Source: Lewinellaceae bacterium
GTDB taxonomy: Bacteria; Bacteroidota; Bacteroidia; Chitinophagales; Saprospiraceae
Reading direction: 5' to 3'
Length of the DNA stretch: 64,000 bases
Assembly (NCBI GenBank): GCA_020636025.1
Contig: JACJYQ010000002.1
Coordinates: 62,001-126,000 of the forward strand
Shown here: one piece after another, positions 27,311 through 35,983 of the stretch
How positions within the stretch are numbered: the first letter of the stretch is position 1
Layout of the letters: each line of letters starts with the position of its first letter
The notes under the pieces: generated by a model
What the model saw: only the letters and a program-made list of their open reading frames with translations
What the model was told of the DNA's origin: nothing
Databases searched by the model: none
Position numbers and translations under genes: made by a program

Positions 27311-28060
27311 TTATCGAACTACCTTCCATTCTTTCACGTAAGACCGACGGCCAAGCGCCATCCAAATCCCTTCGCGCAAATAAATGAGCGACAAACGCAG
27401 ATACCCGATCTGGCGGAAGCGCCGTGGAGAGTGAAGCACCTTGAGACTGGCCAGGTATTTAATGCGGCCAACCTTGTGCAAGCGATAAAAAAGATTGCAG
27501 TCTTCTCCCGCTACCAAATGCTCGCCATAGCCACCGATTTCATCGAATACACTTTTGCGCACAATCTGACATTCCCCTTTAGAAAGGTACAAACCAACCA
27601 GATAGGAGAGTAGAATCGTACCATTCATGAAAATGTGAAACAACCTGTCGGCAAGGCCCGATTCTTCCGGATACACCCAGAGCGGAGTGGCCACAGCCAC
27701 CACTTTCGGTTTTTCAAAGGCCCTTAGCACTTTGGGGAAAAACTGATCCGGGTTTGGAATACGCACATCGGCATCGGTGTGAAAAAGGATATCGCCTTTG
27801 GCATGCGAAGCCCCGAAATTTCTGCCAATGGCAATATTTTGCTTGCCTTCTTTTTGTACCAGACTAATCCGGCCGGGGTAACGTTTGGCATACGATTGCA
27901 CAATCTCGGCGGTGCCATCGGTACTGTTGGCATCCGAAACAATTATTTCGAGGTTATGTGGCTCCAGAAGATTTTCAAACTGGGTAAGGGTCGCCTTGAT
28001 GTAATCAGCTTCGTTGCGACTCGGAATGATGATACTAAGACTCGGTTGTCTGTCAGTCAT
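27311..28060 (-). CDS. Family 2 glycosyltransferase
   Basis: The 249-residue protein shows the GT-A fold of GT2: LSIIIPSRNEADYI at the N-terminus, EIIVSDANSTDGTAEI, the DXD-type motif in HTDADVRIPN, and GGYGEHLVAGEDCNLFYRL (the acceptor-side ED motif). A hydrophobic stretch near 150 (ILLSYLVGLYL) may touch the membrane. It transfers a sugar from a nucleotide donor; acceptor unknown. It stands alone between repeat-rich spacers. Confidence 0.88.
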   Translation of the reverse strand: MTDRQPSLSIIIPSRNEADYIKATLTQFENLLEPHNLEIIVSDANSTDGTAEIVQSYAKRYPGRISLVQKEGKQNIAIGRNFGASHAKGDILFHTDADVRIPNPDQFFPKVLRAFEKPKVVAVATPLWVYPEESGLADRLFHIFMNGTILLSYLVGLYLSKGECQIVRKSVFDEIGGYGEHLVAGEDCNLFYRLHKVGRIKYLASLKVLHSPRRFRQIGYLRLSLIYLREGIWMALGRRSYVKEWKVVR

Positions 28061-28235
28061 GCTAACGCAATGTGTTGATGCTCAAATATAAGCAACAAAG
28101 ATAAAACGACTGGAAGGAGGAAAAGGTTAATTTAATTATAAGTTATGAATTATTAATTATGAATTCATGGGCGCTGGTAAGGCCTGTTTGGGAGAGCTAG
28201 AATTTCTTATGCAGCTTAAGCCAACACGAAACCCA

Positions 28236-28396
28236 GCCTCAGAGAGGCAAAACAACTCTAACCAGAAATCAGCACCATAGAGCAGGCCTCGGAGAGGCAA
28301 AACATATCAACCACATACCAACACAAAAAAACAAGCCTCGGAGAGGCAAAACAACTCTAACCAGAATACCAGCACAAAAAACAGCCTCGGAGAGGC
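28236..28396. repeat. Four-copy array of the palindrome GCCTCGGAGAGGC
   Basis: Copies at 28236-28248 (one base different), 28286-28298, 28335-28347 and 28384-28396 are spaced 49-50 bases, and the first three are followed by AAAAC. The intervals resemble each other (AACTCTAACCAGAA recurs). The 465-base spacer 28061-28525 contains no gene; an AT-rich TTATGAATTATTAATTATG block lies at about 28140-28160. Confidence 0.85.
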
Positions 28397-28525
28397 CTAA
28401 GATTAGTTCCGATTAATACCTGGATACTGGAAATTCAATCAAAATCACAGAGGAATATCCAGCAAGGAATTTCCAACGCCCAAGTCTTCCATTTCGTGTG
28501 AACACAAATAGCCAACAAGTCAACC

Positions 28526-29407
28526 CTACAACAACCTGTAATTCCGGTACTCCCCGGGCCGCCAGCCTGTCACCTTTTCAATCCAGTTGGACAAAGAATC
28601 TTTAATCGGCCAGCGCATTTCGCTGGGATCGCTGTCGAAACTCCAGTTTTGGGCGTTTATCCGTTCCTGCATCACCTTTGGGTGTGTTCCTTCAAAACGC
28701 TGCAGCGGTTCAGAAGCGTCGTAATCAAATACTTCTTTGGTGCCAACTTGTCTTACCACCTCTTCATCGTCGTGCCACAGGCGCTTAAATATTCGCTGCT
28801 TTTGCTGTTGCGCCTCCGGATGGCGCACCCAACCGTAATGATGTATATAAGCCGGAATAAGTCTTACCTGTAGTTTTCTCCCGGCAGGGCCGCCTTTTAT
28901 TCGAAAGCCTTGTGCATCCCGGTAGGAAAATATGCTTTTGTCATTCCGGATAATGCGGATCTCGCGGCGATACCAGCGGCGGCTCATGCCTGTGAAATCA
29001 TACGACCCGTAAAAGTGCCGGTAATGAAATAGCAGGCCTTCCGTATTCGGATCGTCGAGCCATTTCTCCATACTGCTTCTGATCATGGGCAAATCATCTT
29101 CGTGTACACATTCATCGCCCTGGATGTAAAAACACCAGTCGTACTCCAGAGGAATCGCCTGAAAAGCTTTGTCGGTCTCCAGGGCCAGCACGGTGCCGCC
29201 TTCGCGCAAGGAATCATCCCACTCCGTTTCCAGAATATGGATTTTTGGATCACCAATGCCGCGGATCATGTCCAGCGTATCGTCCTCCGATTTTCCTACG
29301 GCCACCATGAAATAATCACAAATCGGCAAAATGGATTTTATGGCCTCTACGACCGGGTAGTCGTACAGGCGGGCATTGCGCACAAAGGTGAATCCGGCAA
29401 GCTTCAT
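28526..29407 (-). CDS. Glycosyltransferase-like protein
   Basis: The start at 29407 (MKLAGFTFVRNARLYDYP) gives 293 residues; the frame can open six codons earlier. KLAGFTFVRNA, SILPICDYFMVAVGKSEDDT and DWCFYIQGDECVHEDDLP follow the pattern of small GT-A glycosyltransferase-like proteins in Bacteroidota and cyanobacteria, where the QGDE segment stands for the DXD motif. RRWYRREIRIIRN and IHHYGWVRHPE follow. No membrane segments. Substrate unknown. It is separate from the GT2 gene downstream, from which the palindrome array divides it. Confidence 0.65.
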   Translation of the reverse strand: MKLAGFTFVRNARLYDYPVVEAIKSILPICDYFMVAVGKSEDDTLDMIRGIGDPKIHILETEWDDSLREGGTVLALETDKAFQAIPLEYDWCFYIQGDECVHEDDLPMIRSSMEKWLDDPNTEGLLFHYRHFYGSYDFTGMSRRWYRREIRIIRNDKSIFSYRDAQGFRIKGGPAGRKLQVRLIPAYIHHYGWVRHPEAQQQKQRIFKRLWHDDEEVVRQVGTKEVFDYDASEPLQRFEGTHPKVMQERINAQNWSFDSDPSEMRWPIKDSLSNWIEKVTGWRPGEYRNYRLL

Positions 29408-29483
29408 GGCGGCGAAATTAATCACAGATTTACCATGATTACCGGATTACACAGATAGTGTGGTAAAAATTAATTGTCAATAT

Positions 29484-29499
29484 GTAAAATATATTTTAC
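29484..29499. promoter_or_regulatory. Candidate operator of the HTH/membrane-protein operon
   Basis: GTAAAATATATTTTAC is a perfect 16-base palindrome. A second, shorter pair TTAC-ATTTT-GTAA follows at 29517-29529. Both lie within 75 bases upstream of the operon that encodes a small HTH regulator, so autoregulation is plausible. The AT-rich context could also produce such a palindrome by chance. Confidence 0.5.
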
Positions 29500-29556
29500 T
29501 TTTGTTCGTATTTATTTTACATTTTGTAAGAAATACTTAACCAAAATTCATGTATT

Positions 29557-30036
29557 ATGAAGAACAAATTGTTGATTGCACACAAATGGAAACTGTTAGG
29601 CTGGATACTTCTCATTCCCGCGGTAATCGCCGGCATCTACTACATGTCGAAGGATGATCCGGAAGGCCTCACTGTCACGTTGCCTGAATGGCTTACCCAT
29701 TTCATGTGGATCGAATCTTTATTCTCCAATACAAAAGCCACCCAAATTTCCCTTTTGGATGAAGTCATTACGCTCTCTATTCTGATTGGGCTATTACTGC
29801 TCGCCTTTTCCAGAGAAAAAATGGAAGACGAGTGGATACAACAGGTTCGACTTGAATCTTTTCAATGGGCCATGCTGGTAAATACCCTGTTATTAATGGC
29901 TTTTACGATCTTCACCCACGGTATGCCTTTCTTTTCCATAATGGTGTACAACATGTTCACACCACTGTTCCTGTTTGTGGGTAGATTCTATTTCGTCTTG
30001 TACCTGAAACCTACACTTCAAAAAGCTGAGTCATGA
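29557..30036 (+). CDS. Membrane protein paired with an HTH regulator
   Basis: The 159-residue protein has about four hydrophobic segments (WKLLGWILLIPAVIAGIYYM, VITLSILIGLLLLAF, WAMLVNTLLLMAFTIF, MFTPLFLFVGRFYFVLYL) and a charged loop KMEDEWIQQVRLESFQ. It is not recognised as a transporter. The stop codon overlaps the start of the following regulator gene (ATGA). Small membrane protein plus Cro/CI-type regulator pairs of this type are common in Bacteroidota and Firmicutes, but their signal is unknown. Confidence 0.75.
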   Translation: MKNKLLIAHKWKLLGWILLIPAVIAGIYYMSKDDPEGLTVTLPEWLTHFMWIESLFSNTKATQISLLDEVITLSILIGLLLLAFSREKMEDEWIQQVRLESFQWAMLVNTLLLMAFTIFTHGMPFFSIMVYNMFTPLFLFVGRFYFVLYLKPTLQKAES

Positions 30037-30233
30037 AAAACAACATCAGAGTAGAGCGAGCCATTCTACAGATTTCCCAGGCCGAGCTGGCTGAAAAGGT
30101 TCAGGTTACCCGTCAGACCATCAATGCCATAGAGCTGGGAAAATATGCGCCTTCGGCCGTTTTGGCCATGAAAATTGCCAAAGTGTTCGGAAAAGCGGTG
30201 GAGGAGGTTTTTCAGTTGGAAGAAAACGACTAG
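30033..30233 (+). CDS. Small HTH (XRE/Cro-CI type) transcriptional regulator
   Basis: The whole 66-residue protein is one helix-turn-helix domain: RVERAILQISQAELAEKVQVTRQTINAIELGKYAPSAVLAMKIAKVFG, with the recognition helix VTRQTINAIE, followed by a short acidic end. It matches the YozG-like family. It overlaps the membrane-protein gene by four bases and probably controls that operon through the palindromes at 29484-29529. Confidence 0.88.
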   Translation: MKNNIRVERAILQISQAELAEKVQVTRQTINAIELGKYAPSAVLAMKIAKVFGKAVEEVFQLEEND

Positions 30234-30250
30234 ATTTATCAATGCGTAAT

Positions 30251-30302
30251 GTATCAATGTACCAATGCGCATTGATACATTGGTACATTGGTACATTGAT
30301 AC
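30251..30302. terminator. Inverted repeat at convergent gene ends (ATTGGTACATTG family)
   Basis: GTATCAATGTACCAATG (30251-30267) and its exact reverse complement (30286-30302) can form a 17-base stem. It lies between the regulator gene and the convergent GNAT pseudogene, five bases before the latter's final stop. It has no T run, so a terminator role is only inferred from position. Confidence 0.5.
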
Positions 30303-30306
30303 ATTG

Positions 30307-30837
30307 CTATATTGCAACCAGCGTTTTCACCATCACAAGTCCTTTCCGGCTTGTTGGCTTTAGTAGTTCAAAATCCCAGTACACTTCTCCGATTTGGCGG
30401 AATCCGGCGCGTTCGTACGCGTTGACCGGGCCGCACTCCATTACAGTGAGCCAAATGGCTTCCCTGCCGAGTTTGACTGCTTTTTTGCAAGTTTATTCAA
30501 TCAACATTTGCCCGATGCCTTTCCCAAAAAATTCGGGCATCAGATAAATTTTTTCCAGATAAAGAGCATTTGATACGCTGTTGTCGGGAGTAGATTGTTG
30601 CAAAAGCAGTTTTAGAATGCCGATTACCTGACCGTGTTCATTGCGAGGAATGAGGTATTCAATATTTGGATCCCCTAATTCTATTTCAAGCACTTCTTTG
30701 CCAAAGCACCTTTCCATATACCAATCCACGCCGCCAATATCCCACATCTGGTGATAATAGGGCTTATAAGTTGCGCGACCTGTTTCCTGAATGAGGGATA
30801 TATCAGAGAGGCCACATTTTTGATAGGAAATCGTCAT
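30307..30837 (-). pseudogene. GNAT acetyltransferase interrupted by an in-frame TAA
   Basis: The frame starting at 30837 encodes MTISYQKCGLSDISLIQE and runs into the acetyl-CoA loop LMPEFFGKGIGQMLIE, where codon 115 is TAA (30493-30495). Beyond it the same frame stays open for 61 more codons and encodes the missing end of a GNAT protein (KLGREAIWLTVMECGPVNAY, ERAGFRQIGE, VYWDFELLKP, then TAG at 30307-30309). There is no frameshift. The stop cuts just after the CoA-binding loop, so a truncated product should be inactive. Causes could be a recent nonsense mutation, readthrough or a sequencing error. The start overlaps the end of the capA-like gene by one base. Confidence 0.8.
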
Positions 30838-31961
30838 TATTTCAATTCCTTGAAATCCAGTCGTTTGCGTACTGAATTTGCAAAGCTTTGCATTTTAGCC
30901 CTGTCGCTGCTTGTCATACCAGGTATTAGTGTTGGATTCGCTTCAACGCGGCCAATGGGTACAGCGTAATAAGTGGATTTCCCAGAGGCAGGCTTTTGAA
31001 CATATCGCCATACCGGTATGACGCCGTATTCTCCCAGGGTCACATTGGGGTCCCATTTCTTTTTCAGGAGGTCTACCTGGAACATAATGCCGCCGTCTGT
31101 ATTCGCCTTTTGTTGATTGGAAATGAAATTGCCTAGAGAATAAACCACCAGCGCCTCCTTGGTTTCGCCGCCAGGCATATTTACACGCTCCATTTTGATG
31201 GGTTGAACCACGTGCGGGTGGGATCCGATTACCATATCAGCACCGTTTTTTATGAGGAATTGCGCCAAATCGCGCTGCTCATCATTTTCCTGCAACTGGT
31301 ATTCCAGTCCCCAGTGCATCACAACAATGATGAAATGTGGTTTGCGGGCAACTGCTTCGGCGAGGTCTTTGGCGATTAGTTCCTTATCGATCAGATTTAC
31401 AATGGTTGGCGGGGATGTAGGAAGTCCGTTTGTGCCATAAGTATAATTCAGGAGGGCAATTTTAAAGCCGTTTTTATACACCATTAAAGGATAATGCGCA
31501 GAGCGATCGCGATCGTTCAAAAAAGTGCCTGTCTGCATAAATTCATAATCACGAAGCGTATGAATGGTATGCGTAAGACCCGGGCCGCGTCCGTCGTTTG
31601 AGTGGTTATTCGCTGTCACCAGAATGTCAAATCCGGCATTTTTCAAGTCTCGCGCAAGATCGTCCGGGCTTCGGAACATGGGGTAGCCCTGGTAGGGTGG
31701 AACACCTGGCAAAGTGAGTTCCAGGTTTCCAATGGCGATATCTGCCTGCTCCAGAATGGGCTTCACATAGCGGAAGCAGGGCTCGTAATTGTATTGCTTG
31801 TTTTTAACAACTTCAGCGCTGGAAATCTGTGGCGCGTGCCCCATGATATCACCGGCAAATATTAGTCGGAGTGTGTCGGTTTGGGCTGTTCCCTTCTGCA
31901 TAAACAGGGAGAACAGGAAAAGAGTGAATATCAGGTGTTGGGTTTTCTGATTAAAGTGCAT
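30837..31961 (-). CDS. CapA-family protein (poly-gamma-glutamate synthesis type)
   Basis: The 374-residue protein has a signal peptide (LIFTLFLFSLFMQKGTAQ) and a metallophosphatase-like CapA domain: LIFAGDIMGHAPQ, IAIGNLELTL, ILVTANNHSNDGRG, VVMHWGLEYQ, DMVIGSHPHVVQPI and YSLGNFISNQ, the ordered metal-ligand motifs of the family. In Bacillus CapA takes part in capsule poly-glutamate export; in Bacteroidota the role is often unclear. Here no capB/capC partners are present, so capsule synthesis is not supported. Exported to the periplasm or surface. Confidence 0.85.
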   Translation of the reverse strand: MHFNQKTQHLIFTLFLFSLFMQKGTAQTDTLRLIFAGDIMGHAPQISSAEVVKNKQYNYEPCFRYVKPILEQADIAIGNLELTLPGVPPYQGYPMFRSPDDLARDLKNAGFDILVTANNHSNDGRGPGLTHTIHTLRDYEFMQTGTFLNDRDRSAHYPLMVYKNGFKIALLNYTYGTNGLPTSPPTIVNLIDKELIAKDLAEAVARKPHFIIVVMHWGLEYQLQENDEQRDLAQFLIKNGADMVIGSHPHVVQPIKMERVNMPGGETKEALVVYSLGNFISNQQKANTDGGIMFQVDLLKKKWDPNVTLGEYGVIPVWRYVQKPASGKSTYYAVPIGRVEANPTLIPGMTSSDRAKMQSFANSVRKRLDFKELK

Positions 31962-32104
31962 GACAGTTTAATTTTGGATGTTTTTTTCTCGCAGATTTTA
32001 CGCGGATTAGTTTCACAGATTTCACACAGAAATACATCAAATTCTATCCTGTAAAAATCGGAAGTTCGATAAATTCAATGCCTCGTAAAGGTAAGTCCGA
32101 CATT

Positions 32105-32815
32105 TTATTGCCAATTGTCACTGATAAAACTGCCCAATGAGTTTTTGACTACCACGTAGCCAAGCCCATTTATGTGCAGACCATCATCGGTAAATTTTGA
32201 TGCAAGATTTCCATCAGCATCTGTCAGCGGAGTATACAGGTCAACGTAAGGCACGGCAAAATCCCTGGCAATTTGCCTGATGCGATTGTTCAATGTCTGT
32301 ATCTCTGCATTTTTTATACCGAGTTTTCTCACCTTGTTGTTGACCGGCAAAACGCTTAGCAAAAAAAGTTCTGTGGCAGATGATTCTGAACGTGTTCGCT
32401 GAACGATCTTACGGTAATCTGATTCTATTTCCGAAGCTTCTTTGCCATAAAACAGATCGTTTATGCCAACCAACAAAAACAACTTGGAAGGTTTGTGCCG
32501 AAGTACTTCATCTAATCTCTCAAGCACCCCTGCTGTGTAATCCCCGGAAATACCGCGGTTTAAGACTGGTTTATTTACCCGAAAAACCTCATGCCATTCA
32601 GCTGACTGGATCTGACTGTCGCCCAAAAAAATGATGGCGCCCGGTTCCTCAGGCAGCTTGCCAAAATGCTGCGCCCTGTGATAATACACGCCCCATTCAC
32701 GGTGTTGTACACGATGCCAAACATAGCCAAACCCACCCAGCTTTTGTATGGCCCAGGTGATGGCGCCCAAAAGCAGCAAATTAATAATCAGGGAACTGTA
32801 CAATAATCGTTTCAT
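32105..32815 (-). CDS. SGNH/GDSL-type hydrolase
   Basis: The 236-residue protein has one N-terminal membrane anchor or uncleaved signal (LLYSSLIINLLLLGAITWAI). The four SGNH blocks are present: IIFLGDSQIQSA (block I, Ser), NRGISGDYT (Gly), LFLLVGINDLFYG (Asn), and DDGLHINGLGY (Asp and His). Such enzymes remove acyl or acetyl groups from sugars or lipids outside the cytoplasm. The substrate is unknown. It is divergent from the methyltransferase gene. Confidence 0.85.
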   Translation of the reverse strand: MKRLLYSSLIINLLLLGAITWAIQKLGGFGYVWHRVQHREWGVYYHRAQHFGKLPEEPGAIIFLGDSQIQSAEWHEVFRVNKPVLNRGISGDYTAGVLERLDEVLRHKPSKLFLLVGINDLFYGKEASEIESDYRKIVQRTRSESSATELFLLSVLPVNNKVRKLGIKNAEIQTLNNRIRQIARDFAVPYVDLYTPLTDADGNLASKFTDDGLHINGLGYVVVKNSLGSFISDNWQ

Positions 32816-32980
32816 GAACTGAAATGTTATGCGAAACTAGCAATTATTCTGCAGAGCGATTGATCTGGAAATGAACCGATAAAAAGGTATTGCAGACTTA
32901 ACAGGAAACGCATGAATCTGCCTTCTCTTTTGGCAATATTTTTGAACCTTTATACCAAACAAACACCTCCCGCACCGATT

Positions 32981-34024
32981 ATGACCCAATTCTCCCGGCT
33001 CACCGAAATATTGCGTTGTCCCATTACGCACCAGCCTCTGGTATTTGTAGCTACAAATGATATTCCTGAACAATTATTGCCGCCAGGACTTAAGAAGTCT
33101 GACATTAGCGCTGGATACCTCAATTCCTCTAAAACGTATTTCTATCCCATTATTGAAGGCATTGTATGCTTGCTCCCAGCTGAACAAAGCAAGCTTCACG
33201 ACAATGTGAAAATGGTGCAGGCCTTTTATGAAAACTACGGCTGGAAACGAGACGAGGGAGGCCGTTTTCACGATTCGTCACTTTTTATAGAGAAAAGAAA
33301 AGGGATTGAGGAGTACAACAAGGTTTGCACAAACCGGATAAAACCCTTTCTGAAACCACAAGGCAAATACCTGCTGGATGTCGCTTCCGGCCCGGTTTTT
33401 CAAGCAGAAAACCAGGCGCTTTCCAATCATTTCGAAACGCGGATCTGTATGGACATCAGCCTGCGAGCTCTGGCGGAAGCACGCCAAAATCTGGGAGATG
33501 AAAAAGCCGTGTTTATCCAGGCAGATATCAGCAATTTACCCCTTCAGGATGCCGTTTGCGACAATGTCATGAGCATACACACCCTCTACCACGTACCAAA
33601 AGACCTGCAGGAAAAAGCCATAACAGAACTGCATAGAGTTTGTCAGGCAAATGAAAATGTGATCATTCTCTATAACTGGGCCTGGCACAGTTGGCTCATG
33701 AATGTGCTGCTGTTGCCAGTCAGGGTTATAAAAGCAATTAAACGCATCTTCCGTTATATCACCGTAAAACCTTCGGAGCGATGGCTTTCAGGAGGCCTTT
33801 ATTTTTATCCACACTCACCATCCTGGTTTAAAAATATTGCGAATAAACATCAATTAAAAATTTCCTTTCACGTTCTCACCGCCATCCATCAGGACTTTGT
33901 AAAATATTACATCCACGACAAATGGGGTGGAGCACGCGTGCTCAGGTTTATTCAACATGCCGAAGAAAAGTATCCGAGGTATTTGGGAAGGCATGGAGCG
34001 TTTGCGATTTTAGTGATCAGTTAA
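32981..34024 (+). CDS. SAM-dependent methyltransferase with Trm112-like N-terminus
   Basis: The start at 32981 (MTQFSRLTEILRCPITHQPL) is preferred to an ATG 23 codons earlier because RCPITHQPL is the Trm112-type opening that commonly begins these proteins. The 347-residue protein continues with a class I methyltransferase domain: GKYLLDVASGPVFQ (motif I), ICMDISLRALAEARQ (motif II with acidic residue), FIQADISNLPLQDAVCDNVMSIHTLYHV (motif IV) and a helical C-terminal part. Only two Cys remain possible for a zinc site, so metal binding is doubtful. Target unknown. Confidence 0.78.
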   Translation: MTQFSRLTEILRCPITHQPLVFVATNDIPEQLLPPGLKKSDISAGYLNSSKTYFYPIIEGIVCLLPAEQSKLHDNVKMVQAFYENYGWKRDEGGRFHDSSLFIEKRKGIEEYNKVCTNRIKPFLKPQGKYLLDVASGPVFQAENQALSNHFETRICMDISLRALAEARQNLGDEKAVFIQADISNLPLQDAVCDNVMSIHTLYHVPKDLQEKAITELHRVCQANENVIILYNWAWHSWLMNVLLLPVRVIKAIKRIFRYITVKPSERWLSGGLYFYPHSPSWFKNIANKHQLKISFHVLTAIHQDFVKYYIHDKWGGARVLRFIQHAEEKYPRYLGRHGAFAILVIS

Positions 34025-34206
34025 TAATGAACAACGAACAATGGATAGTGAATAATTGGTAAGTGTGAGATACTTATCTTGGGTTTGTAGTTTAGGTCGG
34101 GTTTGAAACTATATTTATCTGAGAAATTAGCGCAGTTAAAAATTTGCCCTCAATTTGAAGCTTATTTTCACCTACCACATTGTTCATTGTAAATTGTTCA
34201 TTAATA
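34023..34206. repeat. Mirrored GAACAA-type arms in a 185-base gap
   Basis: AATAATGAACAACGAACAATGG lies at about 34024-34044 and its inverted relative (CATTGTTCATTGTAAATTG) at 34178-34197. They are close to the stop and start of the two flanking plus-strand genes. The first in-frame ATG of the next gene falls inside the right arm and is not used. Confidence 0.65.
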
Positions 34207-34209
34207 AAG

Positions 34210-35886
34210 ATGAGTAGAGAAAAGGTTTTTTCCCGCAGTTGGCGCTTGCGCAAGGCTTATGGTACTGCTGCTGTAGTCATGTTGAGTTACGCATGGTTGT
34301 GGTTGTTTAAGCGGCTTATGAGTAAAAGCGGGTACCAGCGGCGGTTAATGGCTTTGCATGTCAAAAATGCCGAGCGAGTGAAGCGGGCGATTTTGCAATT
34401 AAAAGGCCTGTTTATCAAATTGGGGCAAATGCTGTCCATCCTTGGCAATTATTTGCCAGAGGCCTTTCAAAAGCCTCTGGAAGCCCTTCAGGATCAGATA
34501 CCGGCACGGCCATATTCTGAGGTTCGGGACCGGATCATCAGTGAATTTGGAAAGACGCCGGAGGAGTTGTTTACCCGCTTTGACGAACAACCACTGGCTT
34601 CGGCATCCATTGGACAGGCGCATCGCGCACAATTGCTTGATGGCACAGAGGTGGTGGTGAAAGTACAGCATCTGAACATCGAAAGCATTGCAGCAGTCGA
34701 CCTGGAAATCATTCGCAGATTGACCATCATAATGACCTGGGTACATAACATTAAAGGTTTGGATTACCTGTACACCCAAATCCGTAAAATGATCGAAGAG
34801 GAGCTCGATTTTGAACGGGAAGCAGTTTCGATGGAAAGGATCCGGAAAAACCTGGAAGGCGAGGAAATGATGGTGATCCCGCTTGTCCATCCTGGGTATT
34901 CTACACACAGGGTACTCACCACCACCTGGCACGATGGGGTGAAAATTTCCAATCTGCAACAACTGGATGGTTGGGGGTTAAACCGGCGAGACATTGCCAG
35001 TCGGGTGCTGAAAATGTATTGCCACATGGTGTTCAAAGATGCCTTTTACCATGCCGATCCACATCCTGGCAATATTCTGGTGAAACAGGACGGCACTCTG
35101 GTGCTATTGGATTTTGGCGCTGTAGCTGAAATTAGTAAAGCGTTAAGAGAAGGGATTCCACAACTCATAGAAGCCGCCTTGAAAAACGACACTCCCGGTA
35201 TGGTTCAGGCTTGTCGCTCCATGGGATTTCTGGCAGAAGGCAGGGATGCCGAAAAAATGGCCACCAAAATGATCGCCGCTTTCCGGAATTTCCTTCAAAA
35301 CGAGATCCAGTTTGAAGGATTGAATTTTAAAGAATTCAAGGTAAATCCCTTGAATAACAGCCTGACAGGGTTGCTCACAGAAATTGGGCTGAGCGGCATC
35401 AGTGGAACGGTGCAGGTACCAAAAGATTACGTTTTGTTCAATCGCACTGCTACGCTTTTACTGGGGCTCTGCAGTTCCCTGGATTCCTCCTTTAACCCAT
35501 TGGACGTGGTTCGTCCCTATGCCAAGGAGTTTATGATGGGTGAAAAGGAAAACCTGACAACCTATGTCCGGAACCTGGTTCAGCGCAGCGCCGGTACCAT
35601 AATCGGCTTGCCAAATGAATTGAGCCGCACCCTGCAAATGGTGCAAAAAGGAGATATTGAAATTCGCTCGGCTGATATCCGCGATAGTTCACGGCTTATC
35701 TATTCGGCACTTAATCAGCTGATATTCATGATCCTGGGCATTACTTCGGCAATTTTCGGCTGGATATTCAGGGGAGAAGGGGAGTTGTTCCCTCAGCAGA
35801 TATCTTTTTCACTTTCTGCCTTATTTCTCTTTTTAATGTTTCGCTCGATGAGGAGAGGAAAAAAGGTGTTGAATAATATGGATTGA
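34210..35886 (+). CDS. ABC1/UbiB-family atypical kinase
   Basis: The 558-residue protein starts at 34210 (MSREKVFSRSWRLRKAYG); an upstream ATG lies inside a repeat arm. UbiB signatures are clear: KGLFIKLGQMLSILGNYLPEAF (KxGQ motif), LASASIGQAHRA (A-rich loop in place of the Gly loop), VVVKVQH (Lys), EEELDFEREA (ExD), YHADPHPGNILVKQDG (catalytic HxDxxxxN) and VLLDFGAVAEI (DFG). Two C-terminal hydrophobic segments anchor it. Members act in quinone or lipid metabolism as ATPases or kinases; the exact pathway here is unknown. Confidence 0.88.
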   Translation: MSREKVFSRSWRLRKAYGTAAVVMLSYAWLWLFKRLMSKSGYQRRLMALHVKNAERVKRAILQLKGLFIKLGQMLSILGNYLPEAFQKPLEALQDQIPARPYSEVRDRIISEFGKTPEELFTRFDEQPLASASIGQAHRAQLLDGTEVVVKVQHLNIESIAAVDLEIIRRLTIIMTWVHNIKGLDYLYTQIRKMIEEELDFEREAVSMERIRKNLEGEEMMVIPLVHPGYSTHRVLTTTWHDGVKISNLQQLDGWGLNRRDIASRVLKMYCHMVFKDAFYHADPHPGNILVKQDGTLVLLDFGAVAEISKALREGIPQLIEAALKNDTPGMVQACRSMGFLAEGRDAEKMATKMIAAFRNFLQNEIQFEGLNFKEFKVNPLNNSLTGLLTEIGLSGISGTVQVPKDYVLFNRTATLLLGLCSSLDSSFNPLDVVRPYAKEFMMGEKENLTTYVRNLVQRSAGTIIGLPNELSRTLQMVQKGDIEIRSADIRDSSRLIYSALNQLIFMILGITSAIFGWIFRGEGELFPQQISFSLSALFLFLMFRSMRRGKKVLNNMD

Positions 35887-35983
35887 CGCTGGCAATAATC
35901 AAATCTAACCTGTTAAAGCACTACAGATATTGGGCTAGGACTGAAATACCAACATTTCAGCCACAGGAATATTAAACCCAAGA

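Noticed and set aside
28236..28396. CRISPR-like array with regular 49-50 base period
   Set aside because: The repeat core is only 13-18 bases, the intervals resemble each other instead of being unique, no cas gene is present, and the same palindrome occurs elsewhere as a dispersed family.
30242..30547. Plus-strand frame that might replace the end of the GNAT gene, or a frameshift in GNAT
   Set aside because: The minus-strand continuation of GNAT is in the same frame, so the break is a nonsense codon, not a frameshift.
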